From Bacteroides sp. UBA7333 (GTDB taxonomy: Bacteria > Bacteroidota > Bacteroidia > Bacteroidales > Bacteroidaceae), in the NCBI GenBank assembly GCA_002471195.1, contig DKPN01000013.1:2614-15892 (forward strand): a stretch of DNA of 13,279 nucleotides. The letters run 5' to 3'. Shown here piece after piece: positions 7,036-13,279 of this stretch. Under the pieces are notes generated by a model, which made no database searches, was not told the DNA's origin, and saw only the letters and a list, made by a program, of their open reading frames with translations. Within the stretch, counting starts at the first letter, position 1, and each line of letters begins with the position of its first letter. Made by a program: the position numbers and the translations under genes.

Positions 7036-7100
7036 ACTATTTATTTTAATATTTATTATAAAACAGCACGCATCACAAATGGTTCATTACAAACCAGCAG

Positions 7101-7145
7101 ATAAAAATAAGAAACCGACCTTGCAATGGCATGCAAGATCGGTTT
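7101..7145 (-). terminator. Terminator of the thioredoxin-like gene
   Basis: Hairpin of about 14 bp (7112-7125 with 7132-7145) followed on the minus strand by CTTATTTTTAT. The one imperfect pair (7119/7138) is a G-U wobble in the minus-strand RNA but a C-A mismatch in the plus-strand RNA, which fits use in the minus direction. It lies about 50 nt past the stop at 7195. Confidence 0.8.
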
Positions 7146-7194
7146 ATAAAAGTTGATTATAGATTCAAAATCTTATTCTACAGATTAAAATGGT

Positions 7195-7692
7195 CTATAA
7201 CTTTAATAAATCATCGGGAGATATATTTTTTGCAATAATAATACCTTCCTCATTTAATAAATAATTAGAAAATCCTCGATTTAAACGATAATTTCTATAC
7301 AACTTTGATTCATCACCCTTGTTAACTAAATAACAATTAGACGAGTTTAAACCATCGCGGCGAATGGTTTCATTGAAAATCGATTCATAATCGTCAAACG
7401 AAATGGATATCATTTCAATGTTCTTTTCAGATAAGCTCAATGTATTATTAAAATACATATTTTGCATGCGAGAGTTGGCATCATAAGTTGCCCAAAAATT
7501 AATTAAAACTAATTTCCCTTTTAGATCATTTAGTCTTAGAATTTTAGATTCTTGCGTCTCATTTTGAGGTAATTCAAATACAGGTGCTTTATCTCCGATA
7601 TTTAATCCTTCGGTAGCTTTATCTTTGTCTATAAAAGAGACCAATAATAAAACCAATGAAAATACAAAAATCCATCTTACATAATACTTCAT
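7195..7692 (-). CDS. TlpA/AhpC-type thioredoxin-fold envelope protein lacking the CxxC motif
   Basis: 165 residues with an N-terminal hydrophobic segment (about 6-20) that is either a signal peptide or an anchor, then a redoxin domain (about 30-150) starting GDKAPVFELP, followed by LNDLKGKLVLINFWATYD. In active relatives this last block reads NFWATWCPPCR; here positions 71-74 are Asp-Ala-Asn-Ser, so both catalytic cysteines are gone. The cis-proline loop is also altered: the usual G-x-P-T-x-F-L is G140-F-S142-N-Y-L-L. Cys120 is the only cysteine. The fold is well supported, but a disulfide-exchange function is not. It may bind a partner or be a diverged structural relative. It is monocistronic, with its own promoter (7818-7850) and terminator, and diverges from serB. 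Confidence 0.82.
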   Translation of the reverse strand: MKYYVRWIFVFSLVLLLVSFIDKDKATEGLNIGDKAPVFELPQNETQESKILRLNDLKGKLVLINFWATYDANSRMQNMYFNNTLSLSEKNIEMISISFDDYESIFNETIRRDGLNSSNCYLVNKGDESKLYRNYRLNRGFSNYLLNEEGIIIAKNISPDDLLKL

Positions 7693-7817
7693 GCACTACG
7701 AATTTAGTTAATACTAAGAGCAATGATAGCAGTTATTTTATCTCTAAAACCAGCTGTATCATTGTGTAGTAATTCAAAATACATTGATTTACAACACATT
7801 TACTCCGATAACGGGTG

Positions 7818-7850
7818 CAAATTTAAAACATAATTTTCCGATTATCCAAA
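7818..7850 (-). promoter_or_regulatory. Promoter of the thioredoxin-like gene
   Basis: On the minus strand a -33 TTTG (7847-7850) and a -7 TAAATTTG (7818-7825) are separated by 21 nt, a full consensus match. The predicted start near 7811 gives a leader of nearly 120 nt before the ATG at 7692, unusually long for this window. I saw no recognisable riboswitch in it. Confidence 0.7.
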
Positions 7851-7923
7851 TATTAACAAAAAAACCTACTTCTTGTTTTTGGTTTTTTTTATGTTATTAA
7901 GCCTTTTTACCCGAGTTTTTATC

Positions 7924-7931
7924 TAATTTTG
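7924..7931 (+). promoter_or_regulatory. -7 element for serB
   Basis: TAATTTTG matches TAnnTTTG and lies 19 nt ahead of the serB ATG, implying a very short leader (about 13 nt). No TTG or TTTG sits at the expected -33 spacing. Confidence 0.5.
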
Positions 7932-7950
7932 CGAATTAAACCAATGCATT

Positions 7951-9174
7951 ATGCAATTACCCAATAAAGAATTATTTCTTATACGTATCACCGGAGAAGA
8001 CAGACCGGGACTAACAGCCTCTGTTACAGAAATATTAGCAAAATACGATGCGACAATATTAGATATCGGGCAAGCCGATATTCACAATACGCTATCATTA
8101 GGTATTCTTTGTATGTCGGAAGAACAACATGCGGGATTCATTATGAAAGAACTTCTGTTCAAGGCTTCCTCTCTAGGTGTTACTATTCGCTTCTTTCCGA
8201 TTACAACCGAAGAGTATGAAGATTGGGTAAAGATGCAAGGCAAAAACAGATACATACTTACCCTTTTAGGTAGACAGCTAACTGCACGCCAATTGGCTGC
8301 TACAACTCGAATCTTAGCCGAACAAGGGATGAATATCGATGCAATAAAACGATTGACCGGACGTGTGCCTTTACATGAAAATACAACCAATGCCAGAGCT
8401 TGTATTGAATTTTCGGTAAGAGGAACTCCTAAAGATCGTATCAAGATGCAAGAACAGTTGATGCAATTGGCTAGTCAACTAGAAATGGACTTCTCATTTC
8501 AACTTGACAATATGTACCGCAGAATGAGACGTCTTATCTGCTTTGACATGGATTCTACTCTCATCGAAACAGAGGTTATTGATGAACTTGCCATCAAAGC
8601 CGGTGTAGGCGATCAAGTAAAGGAAATTACAGAACGTGCTATGCGCGGTGAAATCGACTTCAACGAAAGCTTTAAAGAGCGTGTAGCTCTTTTAAAAGGG
8701 CTAGATGAGAGTGTAATGCGCGAGATTGCTGAAAATCTTCCGATTACTGAAGGTGTTGAAAGATTGATGTATGTATTGAAAAAATATGGATACAAAATAG
8801 CGATATTAAGCGGTGGGTTTACCTATTTCGGAAAATATCTTCAACAAAAGTTTGGGATTGATTATGTATATGCCAATGAATTAGAAATAATCGACGGAAA
8901 ACTAACAGGAAATTATCTTGGGGATATAGTAGACGGAAAACGTAAAGCAGAATTGCTACAATTGATTGCTCAAGTTGAAAAAGTAGACATCGCACAAACA
9001 ATTGCTGTAGGCGATGGTGCGAACGACCTACCTATGCTTGGCATTGCCGGACTAGGTATCGCTTTTCATGCAAAACCTAAAGTAGTGGCCAATGCAAAAC
9101 AATCAATCAATACAATTGGTATAGATGGAGTTCTTTATTTCTTAGGATTTAAAGATTCATACTTAAATATATAG
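7951..9174 (+). CDS. serB: Phosphoserine phosphatase with two N-terminal ACT domains
   Basis: Catalyses the last step of L-serine synthesis, hydrolysing O-phospho-L-serine to serine and phosphate with Mg2+, in the cytoplasm. Of the 407 residues, about 6-85 and 101-178 form two ACT-type regulatory domains; the first begins FLIRITGEDRPGLTASV. The HAD catalytic domain covers about 193-390. Its motif I is D199-M-D201-S-T (nucleophile Asp199, acid Asp201), motif II is SGGF with Ser287, the Lys motif lies around 330-332, and motif IV is GDGANDLPM with Asp355 and Asp359. ACT domains usually bind amino acids, so feedback control by serine is plausible. The helicase gene follows after 31 nt with no terminator between, so the two may be co-transcribed. 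Confidence 0.96.
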   Translation: MQLPNKELFLIRITGEDRPGLTASVTEILAKYDATILDIGQADIHNTLSLGILCMSEEQHAGFIMKELLFKASSLGVTIRFFPITTEEYEDWVKMQGKNRYILTLLGRQLTARQLAATTRILAEQGMNIDAIKRLTGRVPLHENTTNARACIEFSVRGTPKDRIKMQEQLMQLASQLEMDFSFQLDNMYRRMRRLICFDMDSTLIETEVIDELAIKAGVGDQVKEITERAMRGEIDFNESFKERVALLKGLDESVMREIAENLPITEGVERLMYVLKKYGYKIAILSGGFTYFGKYLQQKFGIDYVYANELEIIDGKLTGNYLGDIVDGKRKAELLQLIAQVEKVDIAQTIAVGDGANDLPMLGIAGLGIAFHAKPKVVANAKQSINTIGIDGVLYFLGFKDSYLNI

Positions 9175-9205
9175 TTTTACACTATCAACAATCTTAAAAA
9201 ACAAA

Positions 9206-10432
9206 ATGAAATTTAGTGAACTCTCATTGAATAACAATGTTCTGGATGCATTAGACGCTATGCGTTTTGATGAATGTACACCCATTCAAGAACAAGCTAT
9301 CCCACTTATCTTAGAAGGCAAAGATCTAATAGCTGTAGCACAAACCGGTACCGGAAAAACAGCAGCGTTCTTACTTCCCATCATCAACAAATTGTCTGAA
9401 GGAAATCACCCAGAGGATGCAATAAACTGTATCATCATGTCGCCTACTCGCGAATTAGCTCAGCAGATAGACCAACAAATGGAAGGATTTTCATACTTTC
9501 TACCTGTGTCGAATGTAGCGGTATATGGTGGTAGTGACGGCATTATGTTCGAACAACAAAAGCGTGGGTTAACATTGGGTGCAGACATGGTTATCGCAAC
9601 TCCGGGCCGATTGTTGGCTCATGTAGCGTTAGGATATGTTGACTTGTCGAAAGTTTCATATTTTGTTTTGGACGAAGCAGATAGAATGCTCGATATGGGA
9701 TTTTACGAAGATATAATGCAAATTGTTAAGCTAATGCCAAAAGAGCGTCAAACAATTATGTTTTCGGCTACTATGCCTGCAAAAATTCAACAACTGGCAA
9801 ACAAAATATTAAATGACCCTGCCGAGATAAAACTTGCTGTTTCGAAACCGGCAGAGAAAATCATTCAAGCGGCTTATGTTTGTTACGAAAATCAAAAACT
9901 AGGAATCATACGATCTCTATTTTCGCAAGAGACACCCGAAAAAGTTATCATATTTGCTTCATCCAAACTAAAGGTGAAGGAGGTTTCAAAATCGTTGAAA
10001 CTAATGAAACTAAACGTCGGCGAAATGCATTCGGATTTGGAACAGTCACAACGTGATTTTATTATGCGCGAATTTAAAAATGGCAGAATCAATATTCTCG
10101 TTGCAACAGATATTGTATCGCGCGGCATTGATATAGATGATATCCGCTTAGTCATTAACTATGATGTGCCAAATGATAGTGAAGATTATGTACATAGAAT
10201 TGGCCGTACTGCTAGAGCCAACAATGATGGTGTAGCTATTACATTTGTCAATGAGAAAGAGCAAACACTATTTAAAAACATCGAGAATTTCTTAGATAAA
10301 GACATTTACAAAATACCCGTTCCTGCCGAACTGGGGGAATTTCCAACATATAACCCTCAGATGAAAAATTACTCGAAAGGAAAAAAGAGACCATTTAAAA
10401 AATACAAGAAAGGAAATAGTAATCCGAAATAA
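9206..10432 (+). CDS. DEAD-box RNA helicase (RhlE/DeaD-like)
   Basis: ATP-dependent RNA helicase of 408 residues, cytoplasmic, of the type used in ribosome assembly or RNA turnover. All motifs are present: the Q motif with Phe21 and Gln28; motif I AQTGTGKT at 45-52; Ia PTRELA at 80-85; II DEAD at 156-159; III SAT at 187-189; V TDIVSRGIDI at 301-310; VI HRIGRTAR at 330-337. The short basic C-tail (about 387-408, KGKKRPFKKYKKG) probably adds RNA affinity. It lacks the long C-terminal RNA-binding domains of CsdA/DbpA, so RhlE-like is the safest label. It starts 31 nt after serB. Its last codons and stop are part of the palindromic terminator shared with the convergent LysM gene. Confidence 0.94.
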   Translation: MKFSELSLNNNVLDALDAMRFDECTPIQEQAIPLILEGKDLIAVAQTGTGKTAAFLLPIINKLSEGNHPEDAINCIIMSPTRELAQQIDQQMEGFSYFLPVSNVAVYGGSDGIMFEQQKRGLTLGADMVIATPGRLLAHVALGYVDLSKVSYFVLDEADRMLDMGFYEDIMQIVKLMPKERQTIMFSATMPAKIQQLANKILNDPAEIKLAVSKPAEKIIQAAYVCYENQKLGIIRSLFSQETPEKVIIFASSKLKVKEVSKSLKLMKLNVGEMHSDLEQSQRDFIMREFKNGRINILVATDIVSRGIDIDDIRLVINYDVPNDSEDYVHRIGRTARANNDGVAITFVNEKEQTLFKNIENFLDKDIYKIPVPAELGEFPTYNPQMKNYSKGKKRPFKKYKKGNSNPK

Positions 10433-10463
10433 TAAAAAAATAGCTGATATAAATTTATATCAG

Positions 10464-10483
<20 letters not shown>
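10424..10483. terminator. 60-bp perfect palindrome, bidirectional terminator
   Basis: Positions 10424-10453 are the exact reverse complement of 10454-10483, with no spacer and no mismatch. The centre (TAGCTGATATAAA and its complement) is flanked by A7/T7 runs that give U-tracts in either direction. The helicase stop (10430-10432) and the stop of the HU-LysM gene (complement of 10464-10466) both lie within it, so both 3' coding ends form the arms. Confidence 0.88.
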
Positions 10484-11669
<1,186 letters not shown>

Positions 11670-11676
11670 GATAACA

Positions 11677-11949
11677 CTATTTGAATTTATCCTTTAATAA
11701 AGAACTGGGACGGAAACTTAGAACTAATTTCGGAGGTATAAGCATTCGTTTCTTTGTAGTAGGATTTACACTAATACGTTCAGCCTTTTTTTTAACCTCG
11801 AATGTACCAAATGATTGAACCGCTACAATATCATCATCTTGCAAATGCTGGGCAATTTTGCCCAGCAAATAAGATGTCAATTCGCCAGTCTCTTTCGTAC
11901 TTCGTTCGATACGACGAGATAATTCTATTGTAAATTCTTTGCTATTCAA
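11677..11949 (-). CDS. HU/IHF-family DNA-binding protein
   Basis: A 90-residue nucleoid protein, exactly the usual family length, acting as a dimer that binds and bends DNA. It has two N-terminal helices (about 3-37) followed by the beta-arm region: VQSFGTFEVKKKAERISVNP with Pro63 at the expected intercalating arm-tip position, then TTKKRMLIPPKLVLSFRPS and a basic C-terminal helix. It is followed after 7 nt by the HU-LysM gene, which carries a related domain, so a homodimer or a heterodimer with that domain is possible. It lies 64 nt after rimO with no terminator or convincing promoter seen between, so it may be read through from rimO. A 10-bp inverted repeat sits inside its coding sequence at 11846-11867. 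Confidence 0.92.
   Translation of the reverse strand: MNSKEFTIELSRRIERSTKETGELTSYLLGKIAQHLQDDDIVAVQSFGTFEVKKKAERISVNPTTKKRMLIPPKLVLSFRPSSLLKDKFK
11846..11867. repeat. GC-rich inverted repeat inside the HU/IHF gene
   Basis: Ten-bp perfect arms (TGCTGGGCAA and TTGCCCAGCA) separated by 2 nt, stronger than expected for such AT-rich DNA. It encodes about residues 28-35 (LLGKIAQH). No T-tract follows on either strand, so it is not a terminator. It may be coincidence, an RNA hairpin or a protein site. Confidence 0.6.
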
Positions 11950-12013
11950 ATTGATACTAGTAATTTTAAAATGCTTTATTATTTTTTCTTACAAAAAACA
12001 AATTTGAGACCTA

Positions 12014-13279
12014 TTATTTAATCACTTGCGCATAAAGATCGAAATCATCAGAATCGACTATATTTACAGTATAGAACTCACCAATATTCAATTCACCTTC
12101 GGATGCCTTTATTAAAACTTCAGGATCTACTTCGGGCGAATCGAACTCTGTGCGACCAATGTAGTAATTGCCTTCTAAGCGATCAATAACAACTTTAAAC
12201 TGCTTCCCAATCTTCTCCGATGTCAAATCGGCAGAAATACTTTGTTGAAGTGCCATTAATTCATCCAACCGAGCTTGCTTTGTCTCAAAATCAATTGTAT
12301 CTTCATAATGCTTAGCAGCATACGTACCTTCCTCTTCAGAGTAGGTAAAGGCACCCATTCGATCAAAACGTACCTTATTTACAAATTCTTTTAATTCTTC
12401 AAAATCTTCTTCTGTTTCTCCCGGATGACCAACCATAAGTGTAGTACGCAAATGGATTCCAGGTACTTCTTTACGAAAACGCTCTATTAAATCATAAGTA
12501 GCCTGTTTAGTAACCTGACGGCGCATCTTTGTCAACATATTATCGCTAATATGCTGCAATGCAATATCCATATATTTACAAACATTATCGCGCTCACGCA
12601 TTACTCTAAATAAATCTTCCGGGAAATGAGCCGGATAAGCATAATGCAATCTTATCCATTCAACACCTGGTACATCAGATATACGCTCTATCAATTCTGC
12701 AATAGATTGTTTTTTATATAAATCGATACCGTAATATGTAAGTTCTTGTGCGATAACCTGAAATTCTTTCACACCTTGACTAACTAGATATTTAACTTCA
12801 TCAACGATCTCTTCAATAGGTCGAGAGACATGACGTCCGGTAATAATAGGAATGGCACAGTAGGAACATTTGCGATCACATCCTTCTGAAATTTTAAGAT
12901 AAGCATAATGCTTTGGAGTCGTCAACGTTCGCTTAACTTTCAGTTCATCCTTATACGTCTTTCCCAAATCTTGCAACAATTCCTTCCAGTTGAACTTTCC
13001 ATAAAATTTATCTACCTGAGGAATTTCAATAGATAATTCTTTTAGATAACGTTCAGACAAACATCCCATCACGTATATTTTTTCAACATCGCCTTCCTCT
13101 TTCATTTGTGCGAATTCAAGAATCATATTAATAGACTCTTCCTTAGCATCACCGATAAAACCACAAGTGTTTATAACTATAATTTCACCTGTAGGATTTT
13201 CGGAATCGTGTACTACTTCATAGCCCGCAGATTCAAGTTGGCAAATCAATTGTTCTGAATCAACAAGATTTTTTGAACA
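12014..13279 (-). CDS. rimO: Ribosomal protein S12 methylthiotransferase (5' end off window)
   Basis: Radical-SAM enzyme that adds a methylthio group to the conserved Asp of ribosomal protein S12. The frame stays open to the right edge, whose first visible residues are CSKNLVDSEQL, the conserved continuation of the LGCSKNLVDSE start block. Thus 421 residues are visible and only about the first ten are missing; a TTG at 13249 is not the start. In visible numbering the N-terminal cluster cysteines are Cys1, Cys39 (INTCGF) and Cys73 (MGCLSERY). The radical-SAM triad is C134-x3-C138-x2-C141 in EGCDRKCSYCAIP. A TRAM-like domain forms the last 65 residues or so. RimO rather than MiaB is supported by the HDSENPTGEIIVINTCGF block. 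HU/IHF and HU-LysM genes follow on the same strand. Confidence 0.95.
   Translation of the reverse strand, partial: CSKNLVDSEQLICQLESAGYEVVHDSENPTGEIIVINTCGFIGDAKEESINMILEFAQMKEEGDVEKIYVMGCLSERYLKELSIEIPQVDKFYGKFNWKELLQDLGKTYKDELKVKRTLTTPKHYAYLKISEGCDRKCSYCAIPIITGRHVSRPIEEIVDEVKYLVSQGVKEFQVIAQELTYYGIDLYKKQSIAELIERISDVPGVEWIRLHYAYPAHFPEDLFRVMRERDNVCKYMDIALQHISDNMLTKMRRQVTKQATYDLIERFRKEVPGIHLRTTLMVGHPGETEEDFEELKEFVNKVRFDRMGAFTYSEEEGTYAAKHYEDTIDFETKQARLDELMALQQSISADLTSEKIGKQFKVVIDRLEGNYYIGRTEFDSPEVDPEVLIKASEGELNIGEFYTVNIVDSDDFDLYAQVIK

Noticed and set aside
7036..7110. Promoter for the DUF4396 gene
   Set aside because: No TAnnTTTG match was found on the minus strand in this interval; the nearest is a poor ACCATTTG. 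I left it out rather than assign a weak site.
7855..7895. A/T-only inverted repeat upstream of serB (A7CC and GGT7)
   Set aside because: It has a 14-nt loop and is made almost wholly of homopolymer runs. It lies between two divergent promoters where no terminator is needed; poly-A/T tracts pair by chance.
13247..13249. TTG as the start codon of rimO
   Set aside because: The same frame continues upstream to the right edge and encodes the conserved CSKNLVDSEQ block of RimO, so the gene is cut by the window and the TTG is internal.

Overview
The window is chromosomal DNA from an AT-rich member of the Bacteroidota, most likely the Bacteroidales. Four things point there: promoters with the Bacteroides-type -7 element TAnnTTTG, almost no Shine-Dalgarno sequences ahead of the starts, MacB/FtsX-type permeases of the style common in gut Bacteroidales, and familiar neighbours (fabD, a two-ACT serB, a RhlE-like helicase, rimO next to an HU/IHF gene). 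There are no rRNA or tRNA genes, insertion sequences, phage genes or CRISPR arrays. Most genes are housekeeping or cell-envelope functions.

Layout, left to right. (1) 1-2621, minus strand: an efflux operon of a membrane-fusion protein, an FtsX-like permease and the first 22 codons of a second permease cut by the left edge. (2) 2740-3513, minus: an EFR1-type flavodoxin/ferredoxin fusion with its own promoter and terminator. (3) 3716-4051, plus: a small zinc-ribbon YjdM/PhnA-family protein, then a 583-nt gap with a strong terminator about 200 nt past the stop. (4) 4635-5522, plus: fabD. It converges on a minus-strand pair (5565-7035) of a six-TM DUF4396 protein with a methionine-rich loop and a PAP2 phosphatase. 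(5) 7195-7692, minus: a thioredoxin-fold envelope protein that has lost its redox motif. (6) 7951-10432, plus: serB and a DEAD-box RNA helicase. (7) 10464-13279, minus: rimO (5' end off the window), an HU/IHF protein, and a 401-residue protein with an N-terminal HU/IHF domain, an acidic linker carrying a pure poly-Thr run, one membrane span and a C-terminal LysM domain.

The most unusual item is that last protein. Its order (HU domain, one TM helix, LysM) would put a DNA-binding fold in the cytoplasm and a peptidoglycan-binding fold in the periplasm, so it could tether the nucleoid to the cell wall. It sits 7 nt downstream of a soluble HU/IHF gene, a possible dimer partner. Its arm-tip proline is replaced, and its linker contains an (ACT)11 microsatellite. 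Other points worth a look are the redox-dead thioredoxin fold, the Met-rich DUF4396 loop (22 Met in 64 residues), two convergent gene pairs whose 3' coding ends form perfect hairpins (22-bp arms, and a 60-bp palindrome), and a possible 3'-UTR or intergenic small RNA after yjdM.

All functional calls come from reading motifs; no database search or folding program was run.
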